Shown here one piece after another: positions 42,901 through 50,861 of a stretch of DNA of 64,000 nt. The translations under genes were made by a program, and so were the position numbers. How positions within the stretch are numbered: the stretch's first letter is position 1; each line of letters begins with the position of its first letter. The DNA comes from Pseudomonas fluorescens (GTDB lineage Bacteria; Pseudomonadota; Gammaproteobacteria; Pseudomonadales; Pseudomonadaceae). The notes beneath the pieces were generated by a model. It did not search any database and had not been told where the DNA came from. It saw only the letters and a list, made by a program, of their open reading frames with translations. The stretch lies in assembly GCF_902497625.1 (NCBI RefSeq), contig NZ_CABVGX010000001.1, positions 1 through 64,000 of the forward strand, read 5' to 3'.

Positions 42901-44877
42901 GCTGGGCAGTGGGAGTACACCTTTGCCCCGGCGTTGGCCGAAGGCAACCATGTATTCAACGCCAGCGTCGTGACGCCGGCCGGTGGTGAAAGCCCGCTGA
43001 CGGGCGACTTCAATCTGGAAGTCGATCTGACGGCGTCGGCTGCACCGACGATCGATGAGATCCGCGACGATGTGGGCGCTATTCAGGACCCACTGGTTGA
43101 CGGTGCCACCACCGACGATACAACGCCGACACTGGCAGGTACCGGCGTGGCGGGTGACATCATCATCATTCGCAACAACGGTACTGAAATCGGCCGCGAA
43201 ACCGTTCAACCGGACGGCAGCTGGAGCTTCACGCCGAACCCGCCGCTGAACAATGGCTCGACCAACGAGTTCGACGTTATTGCTCAAGACCCGGCCGGCA
43301 ACCAGAGTGCACCGTCTGCGCCTTGGACCATCAACATTGATACCGATGCCCCGACCACCTCGGCCACAGTCGAGAGCATGGGCAAGGACAGCGGCGGCGA
43401 TAGCGGTGATTTTGTCACCAACGACGGCAGCGCCGGGCGTTTGATTCAGGGTTCGTTGACGGCCGCGTTGGTGGCTGGCGAGAAAGTGCAGGTTTCCACC
43501 GACGGTGGCGCGACCTGGCTCGATGCGGTGATGAATGCTGACGACACTTGGAACTTCCTTGATCAGAACAGTCACACCGGGGACTGGGCAATACAAACTC
43601 GCGTAGTGGATGCGGCGGGAAATGCCAACACGACAAGTCAATCGATAACATTGGATAACACAGCACCAGAGCCTCCGTCCGCAGTAACCCAGTCTGGTGA
43701 TACCATCGTTGTTGAGTTTGATAGCGCAGATATGTCAAGCGGTGGGTTTGTTAATATTGCGGTGGGCGATGAAAGGTTCCAGTTTTCATTAACGGCTGCG
43801 GATATTGCTTCCGGCAATATCAGCGTAATGGTGCCGGGGAGTGGGGCAAATATCATCGCGGCGTCGTTAGTTGATACAGTAGGCAATAGTTCTTTGATCG
43901 TGGTTCCAGTATTTTCGTTAGTGGAAAATTTCAACCTCCCAGCGATGGATTTAGGGAGCAATATAGACCATAAGATAGGCGGCATGACGGTCACAAACTT
44001 AAGTTCGCTTTCAGCCTCCGTTCACAATGGGGTAGGGCTGAATCCATCCCCGGGTTTTATCACAGGGAATCGTGTCTATTTTGGCGCTGGTTCAACTGGA
44101 GCATCTGGCGCGATGCAATTCGAATTTGATCAGCCGGTAACAACGGTTAGCTTTAATGTGGCTGCATTTGGTGGTTCGGAAAACTTTATTGAGTATTATG
44201 ATCGTAATGGAGTTGTTATTGATACGACGCCTATTGCCAGCAATATTGGGTCGACAATTAGTTATAGCGCTCCTAGCGGTGTCGATATAGCTGGCTTTCG
44301 CGTAGTTTTGGTCAATGAGGAGGGCCAGGGCGGGTTCGTTGATAACGTTAATTATAGCGGTAACGGAGGCGTTTATACTCCGCCAGATAATCAGGAAGTT
44401 GGCAGTGCTGGTAATTACTATGGTGACCACGCTGATAATACGTTCAATGTGGGAAGTGTGAACGTACTTGACGACGCAAACACAGGAATTTCAGGAGGTG
44501 AGGGGATTGATACTTTGCGTCTGACCGGCACTGACCAAATTTTCGACCTGAGCGCCATCGCCGGCAAGCTGGAATCCATCGAGATCATCGACATCACCGG
44601 CACTGGCAACAACACCTTGAACCTGTCCCTGGGCGACGTGCTGGAGCAGGGCGAAGGCTCGCTGTTCACCGAAGACGAGACCGTGCAGATGATCGTCAAG
44701 GGCGACGCCGGCGACGTGGTCAACCTGGACGACTTGCTGGCCGACGGCACCGACCCGGGTGACTGGGCAGGCCAGGGTCAGGTCACGGTCGAGGGTGTGA
44801 CGTACAACGTGTTCCAACACTCGTCCCTCGATGCTCAGTTGCTGGTTCAGGACGGGGTCACCACCAACCTGGTGTAA
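39952..44877 (+). CDS. Bap/Lap-like type I secreted adhesin
   Basis: 1641 residues from a GTG. The N-terminus (VNVAVVDGKTITQTVELSTV; DLHVALEGSDPDQPQLIIEDF) is a BapA-prefix-like domain, then one membrane segment near 145-165 (WFWPALLGLGALGLLGGIYA) as a retention module. Nine Ig-like repeats follow, then one variant repeat, a divergent domain (about 1220-1510) and a C-terminal secretion part ending QHSSLDAQLLVQDGVTTNLV. No canonical LapG di-alanine site was found. Secreted by the system downstream; it mediates biofilm adhesion. Confidence 0.88.
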   Translation: MNANAVNVAVVDGKTITQTVELSTVKNGQPVRIKAVQGGQYILGEGEKGIAPENITIKRVGKDLHVALEGSDPDQPQLIIEDFEGSGGQLVGIGEDGSYYPYISSDAEQDRSAAFLIDGVDAPQVLGSQELTGFGNGLVAGSGIGWFWPALLGLGALGLLGGIYAATRDDDKDNNPGVVAPAPNTPFVGGATDNVGADQGPISKGGSTDDTTPTFSGTGTPGNIIIIKDNDKPIGEVTIGDDGKWTFTPTTPLPEGEHSIIVVEKDKDGNVSKPSDEFDFIVDITAPGQSSIDAITDDFGPQHGEIARNGLTDDNTPTLSGKAEAGSTLEIYANGVKIGETTVNPDGTWSYTPSPALADGTYEFTTVATDAAGNVGLPSDPYIIIVDTDGPGKPGIGTGGIEEAVDNVGTIIGDIGNGGVTDDDTPTFSGGGLNPGDKVSIIDNGVVIGEVVVGDDGRWEFTPDPALSEGPHPITVIVTDPLDRVSEPSDPYIVIVDKTPPAKPGAGTGGIEEAIDNVGPITGDIGNGGTTDDGTPTIGGVGLVPGDKVTIIDGGVVIGETIVKDDGSWEFTPDPALAEGSHPITVIVTDPAGNASEPSDPYIIIVDTLAPVAPTIGSVIDDQGGVTGPINPGDTTDDAQPVISGTAEAGSTVIIYDNGIEIGRTIANPDGSWNYMPVPPLLNGPHDLTARAEDSAGNISDPSNNVDFDLAAGGLPPAPSITGVTDDVADGIGNIMPGGSTNDTTPEVTGTAAHPSTVTLYANGVAVGTATTTDASGAWSITPNPPLPEGLTNLTATATNAAGNESAPTGEYPINVDITPPAAADASELEDNVGAITGPITSGDTTDDNTPTFSGTAEPNTTLIIYDNGVEIGRVPVDGNGDWSFTPAPPLADGAHSLSSEVVDAAGNRSPQSTPIDFTVDTSAVAISIEQVLDDVGPNQAPLASGGVTDDSTPTLTGQATPGSTVNIYLNGVLHQAGVPVNAAGQWEYTFAPALAEGNHVFNASVVTPAGGESPLTGDFNLEVDLTASAAPTIDEIRDDVGAIQDPLVDGATTDDTTPTLAGTGVAGDIIIIRNNGTEIGRETVQPDGSWSFTPNPPLNNGSTNEFDVIAQDPAGNQSAPSAPWTINIDTDAPTTSATVESMGKDSGGDSGDFVTNDGSAGRLIQGSLTAALVAGEKVQVSTDGGATWLDAVMNADDTWNFLDQNSHTGDWAIQTRVVDAAGNANTTSQSITLDNTAPEPPSAVTQSGDTIVVEFDSADMSSGGFVNIAVGDERFQFSLTAADIASGNISVMVPGSGANIIAASLVDTVGNSSLIVVPVFSLVENFNLPAMDLGSNIDHKIGGMTVTNLSSLSASVHNGVGLNPSPGFITGNRVYFGAGSTGASGAMQFEFDQPVTTVSFNVAAFGGSENFIEYYDRNGVVIDTTPIASNIGSTISYSAPSGVDIAGFRVVLVNEEGQGGFVDNVNYSGNGGVYTPPDNQEVGSAGNYYGDHADNTFNVGSVNVLDDANTGISGGEGIDTLRLTGTDQIFDLSAIAGKLESIEIIDITGTGNNTLNLSLGDVLEQGEGSLFTEDETVQMIVKGDAGDVVNLDDLLADGTDPGDWAGQGQVTVEGVTYNVFQHSSLDAQLLVQDGVTTNLV
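40525..43370 (+). repeat. Nine tandem Ig-like repeats in the adhesin
   Basis: Each repeat of about 95-105 residues has an opening DNVG-like turn, TDDTTPTFSG-like strand, a GDGSW/DGKWTF middle and an end in DNAG/DPAGN plus VDT. Divergence is high in the first and last copies and lowest in copies 3 and 4 (GTGGIEEAVDN and GTGGIEEAIDN), which suggests recent duplication. Boundaries are approximate. Confidence 0.85.
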
Positions 44878-44885
44878 ACGCGAAG

Positions 44886-44914
44886 GCCGTGCGCAGGCTT
44901 TGCCTGTGCACGGC
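44886..44914 (+). terminator. Hairpin after the adhesin gene
   Basis: A 13-bp stem with one wobble (44886-44898 with 44902-44914), loop TTT, no T-run. It could attenuate read-through into the OmpA genes or protect the mRNA end. Confidence 0.4.
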
Positions 44915-45002
44915 TCGCGCGGCCAATCGGTTGGTTCGTGCCAGCCTCAATCCAATTGAATAACTGCGGGCACCTGAAGGTGTTTGCGGTGGAGTTTTGA
45001 TC

Positions 45003-45926
45003 ATGTTCAAACGTAATAACTTACTCTGTGCCGCGGTGTTTGCCGCCGCCCTTGGCGCCGCGTCTTTCGCCTCGGCGGACAGCATGGCCGGCAGCGCTGC
45101 CGGCCAGGTATTCGGCAACGCCTACAGCGCCGTGGCTCCGGTCTCCGATGGTCAGGCCAAGGTGGTCTACTACCGCACCAAAGGGGTAGGCCAACAAAAG
45201 GGCGCCGCTCATGTCTATGTCGACAGAGAGTTTCATACCGGCCTGTTGCCGGGCGGTTACAGCACCTTCTGCGTGGTGCCGGGCAGCCGCACCCTGGGTG
45301 CTTACATCAACGATGCGCCAGGCTACAAAGGCAAAAACCTCGACCTGTACTCGGCCAATCTGGAAGGCGGCAAAACCTACTTTCTGAAAGTACGTGAAGA
45401 CGGCAGCGGCGCGCCGCAAGCCGTGACCCGCGAAGAAGCCGAACGCGAGCTGGTCGGCAGTCGCGCCCAGATGCAGCCGCTGTCGCGCGCGTCCAAGGTG
45501 CAGATGTGCAACAACCTGCCAATGGCGCCGGTGCAAGCGTTCAAGGATTACGCTTTGTCGGGTGACGTGTTGTTCGCTTTTGGCAAGTCCGGGTATCAGG
45601 ACATCAGCTCGAAGGGCCTTATCGCGATCAGTGACCTGATCGCCCAGCTGCAGCGTGAACACGCCAAGCTTGAGCGCATTCAAGTAATCGGCCACACCGA
45701 CCCGGTCGGTTCTTACTCGGCTAACCAGGCCCTGGGCCTCAAGCGCGCGCAAACCGTGCGTCGTTTGCTGGTCGACGGTGGCTTGCCACCGACTGTAGTC
45801 AGCGCTCGCAGCGCCGGCAGCAGCGAGCCGGTCACCGACGGATGCTACGGCAGCAAGTCCGAGCAAGCGGCGTGCAACGCGCCGAATCGTCGGGTTGTAG
45901 TACGTGTGGACGTCAGCGGCCAGTAA
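45003..45926 (+). CDS. OmpA-domain protein, copy 1
   Basis: 307 residues from the ATG at 45003 (GGAG upstream). Signal peptide to ASADS. The middle has VYYRTKGVGQQKGAAHVYVD, then the OmpA peptidoglycan-binding domain with DVLFAFGKSGYQDISSKG and VIGHTDPVGSYSANQALG. Anchors the outer membrane to peptidoglycan. With the next gene it forms a close pair in the adhesin locus and may help hold the adhesin or its exporter. Confidence 0.88.
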   Translation: MFKRNNLLCAAVFAAALGAASFASADSMAGSAAGQVFGNAYSAVAPVSDGQAKVVYYRTKGVGQQKGAAHVYVDREFHTGLLPGGYSTFCVVPGSRTLGAYINDAPGYKGKNLDLYSANLEGGKTYFLKVREDGSGAPQAVTREEAERELVGSRAQMQPLSRASKVQMCNNLPMAPVQAFKDYALSGDVLFAFGKSGYQDISSKGLIAISDLIAQLQREHAKLERIQVIGHTDPVGSYSANQALGLKRAQTVRRLLVDGGLPPTVVSARSAGSSEPVTDGCYGSKSEQAACNAPNRRVVVRVDVSGQ

Positions 45927-45977
45927 CGCCGGGGCAACCTTCCGCTCCAGGGGAGCTTTCGGGCTTCCCTACCTTTG

Positions 45978-46008
45978 CCGCAGCTGTCATGCAGTTGCGG
46001 TTTTTTTT
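45978..46008 (+). terminator. Terminator between the OmpA copies
   Basis: CCGCAGCTG (45978-45986) pairs with CAGTTGCGG (45992-46000), one wobble, followed by eight Ts. So the second OmpA gene may have reduced expression or its own promoter. Confidence 0.75.
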
Positions 46009-46061
46009 GCCAAATATTTGATCAGCGCCGGTTTATCGGTGCCTACGGCGGAGTCGCGCCC

Positions 46062-46991
46062 ATGTTTTTACCAAGCAGGAAACAAACCGCCGCGCTGTTA
46101 GGCGTGGCATTGCTCGCCAGCCCCGTACTGGCTATACCGTCCGGCACGGTGCCGGGCAAAGTGTTCGATGCCGCCTACGTCCCTGTCCCGCCGATCGGAG
46201 AAGACCAGGCACAGGTGGTGTACTACCGCACTCAGGCAGGCGTGCAGCGTAAAAGCGCAGCCCACGTTTATGTCGACCGCGAGTTTCAAACCGGGCTGTT
46301 GCCGGGCGGTTATGCCACCTTTTGTCTGGCGCCGGGTTCCCACACCCTGGGTGCCTACCTGGACGACGCGCCGGGCTACAAAGGCAAGCGCAGCGATCTG
46401 TATCAGGCGACGTTGCAGGGCGGCAAAACCTATTACCTGCGGGTGCGAGAGGATGGCAACACCTTCCCGCAGCTCATCAAGCGTGAAGACGCCGAGCGCG
46501 AATTGGTGACTTCGCGGCTGCAGGCGCATGCATTGCCTCGGGCGGCGTCCGTCGAGGCCTGTCGGCATTACGGTTATCTGGTGGATGAGTCGCGCTTCAA
46601 GCGCTACGAGCTGTCCAGCGATGTGTTGTTTGCTTTTGGCAAATCCGCCAGCGAGGACATCTCGGCGGCCGGGCGCAAGGCTGTTCGCGGCTTGATCGAT
46701 GAGCTTCAACGCGACGACGCGCAGATCCGCCATATACAAGTGGTGGGGCATACCGACCCGATTGGTGACGAGGCGAAGAACCAGCTACTGGGGCAACTGC
46801 GGGCCAATACCTTGCGCGATCTTCTGATTGCCGGGGGGATTCCCGATTCGGTCATCAGCGCCGCCAGTGCGGGGAATCGCGAGCCGGTGGTGTTCAGCTG
46901 CTACGGCAAGCGGGCTCAGCAGATTGCCTGTTATGCGCCCAACCGGCGGGTGGTGGTAACGGTGGAACTGGGCAAGCCGGTGGATTTGTAG
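46062..46991 (+). CDS. OmpA-domain protein, copy 2
   Basis: 309 residues from the ATG at 46062 (GGAG at 46050-46053). Very similar to copy 1 in the middle (VYYRTQAGVQRKSAAHVYVD; GLLPGGYATFCLAPGSHTLG) and in the OmpA domain (DVLFAFGKSASEDISAAG; VVGHTDPIGDEAKNQLLG). A tandem duplication that has diverged. Hydrophobic start up to about residue 24 serves as export signal. Confidence 0.88.
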   Translation: MFLPSRKQTAALLGVALLASPVLAIPSGTVPGKVFDAAYVPVPPIGEDQAQVVYYRTQAGVQRKSAAHVYVDREFQTGLLPGGYATFCLAPGSHTLGAYLDDAPGYKGKRSDLYQATLQGGKTYYLRVREDGNTFPQLIKREDAERELVTSRLQAHALPRAASVEACRHYGYLVDESRFKRYELSSDVLFAFGKSASEDISAAGRKAVRGLIDELQRDDAQIRHIQVVGHTDPIGDEAKNQLLGQLRANTLRDLLIAGGIPDSVISAASAGNREPVVFSCYGKRAQQIACYAPNRRVVVTVELGKPVDL

Positions 46992-47077
46992 GTTTCAAAA
47001 ATCGCAGCCCTGAACGGCCAACGCCCTCACGCGAGGCACTGCAGCTGCGACCACCAGCGCCCTCTGCCAGCTGTTTT

Positions 47078-47089
47078 GGGACAGGTCTC
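47078..47089. promoter_or_regulatory. RRGAC-NN-GTCYY palindrome at the secretion operon
   Basis: GGGACAGGTCTC, 136 bases upstream of the exporter ATPase gene. Exact match to the consensus. Confidence 0.4.
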
Positions 47090-47224
47090 ATTCAAACCAA
47101 CTGATCGATTAGTCAGAATTATCTTACTGGTTCCAAAGCCACACCGCCCCAGGCGGAGCAGGCCAGGAAACGCTCATTTTCCATCGAGATCGCTGCTGGC
47201 GGTCCGAACCCAGGGATTATTCTG

Positions 47225-49621
47225 ATGACGATTGACGTGCCTGCTGGCTCAAGCGCGGAGGCTGCGGTTTTACCCACCCCCCCAACGACGATCCAGGACA
47301 CTCTGCTGCAAAGTGTGTCCTGGATTTGTGACCATTATGGTGTCGGGAAAAGCCCCGAAGCCTTGACCGCCGGCTTACCCAAGGGTGGCCTGCTGGCGCC
47401 TTCTCTGGCATTGGCGGCGCTGTCGGCAGCCGGCTTGTCGGCGGGGTTGGTGGAGCGCCGCGTGCAAGCGCTGCCCAAGCAATTGGTGCCGATGGTGTTG
47501 TTGCGCAAGGAGCAGGGCGGTTGCATTTTGCTCGGGCGTTTTATCGGCACCAATGAGGAGGGCAAGAAAGCCTGGCGTTATCAGGTGATTCTGCCGGAAA
47601 TCGGTGCCGAGCCGGTGGAGTTGGACCAGGCCACCATGGACGAGATGTACGCCGGCCACGCCATTCTGGTCAAGCCGCGCGCCAAGGTCGACACCCGCGC
47701 CGGTGACGAAACCCCGCAACCGGCCGGGCATTGGTTGCTCAGTACCCTGTGGCGTTATCGCAGTTACTACCGCAGCGCGGCCATTGCCGCGGTGTTGATC
47801 AACGTATTGGGCCTGGCGAGTATTTTCTTCACCATGAACGTGTACGACCGCGTGGTGCCGAACCAGGCGTTTGTGACCTTGTGGTCGCTGGGCATCGGCG
47901 TAGCAATTGCCATGATCTTCGAAGCGGTGTCGCGTTATGTCCGGGCGCACTTGCTGGACCTGGCCGGCAAGAAGGCCGACCTGGTGCTCGGCACAATTCT
48001 GTTTCGCCAGGCGCTGTCGATTCAGATGGAACACAAACCGGCCTCGTCCGGCTCGTTCGCCAACCAGTTGCGCGAGTTCGAATCGGTGCGTGACTTCGCC
48101 ACCTCGGCCACTTTGGCGACGATTTCTGATTTGCCGTTCGTGCTGATGTTTGTCGGGGTGATCTTCGTGATCGGCGGCCCGCTGGGCTGGGTGCCTTTGT
48201 TGCTGATCCCGCTGATTCTGATCATCAGCATCATTATTCAGTGGCCGCTGGCACGCACCATGAAAGAAAACATGCGCGAGGCGTCACTTAAACAAGGCGT
48301 GCTGGTGGAATCCGTAGAAGGCCTGGAAACCCTCAAGGCGGTCGGTGGTGAGCCCTACATGCAGCGCCGTTGGGAAACCTTCAGTGCGCTGTCAGCCGCC
48401 ACCTCCATGAAGTCGCGTTCGCTGTCCAGCGTGGCGACCGGCGTGGTGGCGTTTTTGCAGCAACTGCAAACGGTGGTGCTGATCATCATCGGCGTGTACC
48501 TGATCGACGCCGGCGACCTGACCATGGGCGCCTTGATCGCCACCGTGATGCTGGCCGGTCGCGCCACGGGGCCCTTGGGCCAAGTGATTGGCCTGGCGGT
48601 GCGCTTCCAGCAGGCCAAGGCCGCCCTGGGTTCGCTGAACGGTTTGATGGCGATGCCGGTGGATCGGGATTCGACCCGCGAGTACCTGCCCAAACCGTCG
48701 TTGTCGGGACAGATCACCGTCAAAAATGTCGGTTTTTCCTACCCCGCACCGCCAATGCAACCCAACCCGGTCGTCCTGCAAGGGGTCAATCTGACCGTGG
48801 CCGCCGGCGAACGTGTGGCGATTCTGGGGCGTATCGGCAGCGGTAAATCCACACTGCTGCGGGTCATGGCGCGGCTGTATTCGCCCACCGAAGGGCAGAT
48901 GTTCACCGATGGCCTGGATGTAAACCAGATCGACCCGGCGGACTGGCGCAAAGCGGTGGGTTATGTGGGCCAGGACGCCCGTCTGTTTTATGGCTCGCTG
49001 CGCGAGAACGTGATGATCGGCCGCCCCGAATCCACTGCCGAGGAGTTTCTGCGGGTACTGCGCCTGACCGGTCTGGACCATATCGCGGCCAAGCACCCCA
49101 AGGGCATCAACTTGCCGATCGGTGAGTCCGGCGAAGGCTTGTCGGGAGGGCAGCGGCAATTGGTGTCGCTGGCCCGCAGCCTGCTAGCGCGCCCTAAATT
49201 GCTGCTGCTGGACGAACCCACCAGTGCCATGGACACGCAAACCGAAACGCAGTTTCTCGAGCACCTCAAGCGCGCCACCGAAGGCCAGGCCTTGGTGGTG
49301 GTGACTCATCGACCATCGCTGCTGGCGCTGGTGGATCGCATCGTGGTGGTGGATGACGGCAAGGTTGTCGCCGATGGGCCCAAGGATGAAATCCTTGCGA
49401 AGTTAGCCGGTAAACCCGCTGCGGCGCAGGCCCCACAACCGACCCGTCGGCAGAGACAACCCGTCGTTGCCAATACCCAGGTCCCAACGGCGACGCCTGC
49501 AACCGAAGCAACCGAAGCAAAACCCCAGCCGGCTTTCACGGTGGGTAAAAAAACCAACGTCTCCAACCAGCAACCCGTGACGCCTGCCACAGCAGCCGCG
49601 CCGGCAGAGGTAGCATCGTGA
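47225..49621 (+). CDS. Type I secretion ABC transporter (LapB-like)
   Basis: 798 residues. N-terminal C39-like domain without a clear catalytic Cys-His set (a SVSWICDHYG stretch), then six membrane segments and the ATPase: Walker A GRIGSGKST near 534, signature LSGGQRQLV, Walker B LLLLDEPTSAMD. An 80-residue Ala/Pro/Thr-rich tail after the ATPase is unusual. Degenerate C39 domains mean export without cleavage of a leader. Exports the adhesin. Confidence 0.93.
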   Translation: MTIDVPAGSSAEAAVLPTPPTTIQDTLLQSVSWICDHYGVGKSPEALTAGLPKGGLLAPSLALAALSAAGLSAGLVERRVQALPKQLVPMVLLRKEQGGCILLGRFIGTNEEGKKAWRYQVILPEIGAEPVELDQATMDEMYAGHAILVKPRAKVDTRAGDETPQPAGHWLLSTLWRYRSYYRSAAIAAVLINVLGLASIFFTMNVYDRVVPNQAFVTLWSLGIGVAIAMIFEAVSRYVRAHLLDLAGKKADLVLGTILFRQALSIQMEHKPASSGSFANQLREFESVRDFATSATLATISDLPFVLMFVGVIFVIGGPLGWVPLLLIPLILIISIIIQWPLARTMKENMREASLKQGVLVESVEGLETLKAVGGEPYMQRRWETFSALSAATSMKSRSLSSVATGVVAFLQQLQTVVLIIIGVYLIDAGDLTMGALIATVMLAGRATGPLGQVIGLAVRFQQAKAALGSLNGLMAMPVDRDSTREYLPKPSLSGQITVKNVGFSYPAPPMQPNPVVLQGVNLTVAAGERVAILGRIGSGKSTLLRVMARLYSPTEGQMFTDGLDVNQIDPADWRKAVGYVGQDARLFYGSLRENVMIGRPESTAEEFLRVLRLTGLDHIAAKHPKGINLPIGESGEGLSGGQRQLVSLARSLLARPKLLLLDEPTSAMDTQTETQFLEHLKRATEGQALVVVTHRPSLLALVDRIVVVDDGKVVADGPKDEILAKLAGKPAAAQAPQPTRRQRQPVVANTQVPTATPATEATEAKPQPAFTVGKKTNVSNQQPVTPATAAAPAEVAS

Positions 49622-50859
49622 TCCGTAAATTTTGGGGCCGTAACGCCCAAGCCACTCTGGAACCTGGCGATGCCGCGTTCATGAACGACGTGCAGGAGTC
49701 CTTGCTGTCACAAACCACGCCGGGCTCAAAGCTGGTGATCTATCTGATCGCGGCGGTACTGATCATTGGTGTGGTGTGGGCCAACTACGCCCGGGTCGAA
49801 GAAATCACCCTGGGCGAAGCCAAGATCATTTCCTTGAGCCGTGAGCAGGTGATCCAGAGCCTGGAAGGCGGGATTCTCTCTGAAATGAACGTGCGCGAAG
49901 GCGCGATAGTGGAGAAGGGCGAAGTGCTGTTGAAAATCGACGCCACGCGCGCCGAGTCCAGCTATCGCGAAGCGCTGTCGAAGGTCATTGGCCTGAAAGC
50001 GGCCATTACCCGCCTGCGCTCCGAGGCTTACCAGCAACCGCTGGAGTTCGAAGACATGGTCAAGCAAGACCCGGTAGTCGTCGCCCAGGAAACCCGGGCG
50101 TATGAATCACGCAAGCGCGCACTCAATGACAGCGTCAGTGCCCTGGAGCGCAGTTACGCGCTCTCTTCCCGGGAGATTCGCCTGGCCGAACCCTTGGCGG
50201 CGAAGGGTTTGATGTCGGAAGTCGAGTTGTTGCGTATCAAGCGTTCGGCCAACGACATCAAGTCGCAGATCGTCGAGCGCAATAACAAGTTTCAGGCTGA
50301 CGCCAGTTCCGAATTGGCGAAGTTTGAACTGGAGCTGTCGCAGATCAGCGAAAACCTGATCGGGCGCGCCGACATCCGCGACCGCACCACTATCACTGCC
50401 CCGGTGCGCGGCACCGTTAAGAATGTGCGGGTCAGCACCATCGGCGGGGTGATTCAGCCGGGCGAGCACATCCTGGAGATTGTCCCACTGGAGGAGCAAC
50501 TGCTGGTAGAGGGCAAGATTCGTCCCTCCGACGTGGCTTTTTTGCGCCCTGGTCTGCCGGCCACGGTGAAGATCACCGCCTATGACTACGCCATTTATGG
50601 CGGCTTGAAAGGCACGGTCGAGCACATCAGCCCGGACACCTTGAAAGATGATCAGAAAGCCGCGGCCGGGCGCCCCGACGACACCTATTACCGCGTCCTG
50701 GTGCTCACCGATAGCAGCGAGCTGACGGCGGGCGGCAATTCACTGCCGATCATTCCGGGGATGGTGGCGTCGGTTGAGATCCGTACCGGCGAAAAAACCA
50801 TTCTTCATTACTTGCTCAAGCCCGTGCTCAAGGCGCGCGAAGCCTTCCGGGAGCGATGA
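49618..50859 (+). CDS. Membrane fusion protein (HlyD/LapC-like)
   Basis: 413 residues from a GTG that overlaps the ABC stop as GTGA. One membrane segment (LVIYLIAAVLIIGVVWANYA), long coiled-coil hairpin, and lipoyl-like halves (QVIQSLEGGILSEMNVREGA; RTTITAPVRGTVKNVRVSTI). Bridges the ABC pump to the TolC-like outer-membrane channel. Confidence 0.95.
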   Translation: MIRKFWGRNAQATLEPGDAAFMNDVQESLLSQTTPGSKLVIYLIAAVLIIGVVWANYARVEEITLGEAKIISLSREQVIQSLEGGILSEMNVREGAIVEKGEVLLKIDATRAESSYREALSKVIGLKAAITRLRSEAYQQPLEFEDMVKQDPVVVAQETRAYESRKRALNDSVSALERSYALSSREIRLAEPLAAKGLMSEVELLRIKRSANDIKSQIVERNNKFQADASSELAKFELELSQISENLIGRADIRDRTTITAPVRGTVKNVRVSTIGGVIQPGEHILEIVPLEEQLLVEGKIRPSDVAFLRPGLPATVKITAYDYAIYGGLKGTVEHISPDTLKDDQKAAAGRPDDTYYRVLVLTDSSELTAGGNSLPIIPGMVASVEIRTGEKTILHYLLKPVLKAREAFRER

Positions 50860-50861
50860 TC

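Noticed and set aside
40525..43370. Possible CRISPR array
   Set aside because: The repeats are coding, about 300 bp long and diverged; they are protein domain repeats.
42217..43641. Second long antisense frame inside the adhesin
   Set aside because: Same cause: repeated high-GC coding sequence leaves the opposite strand open.
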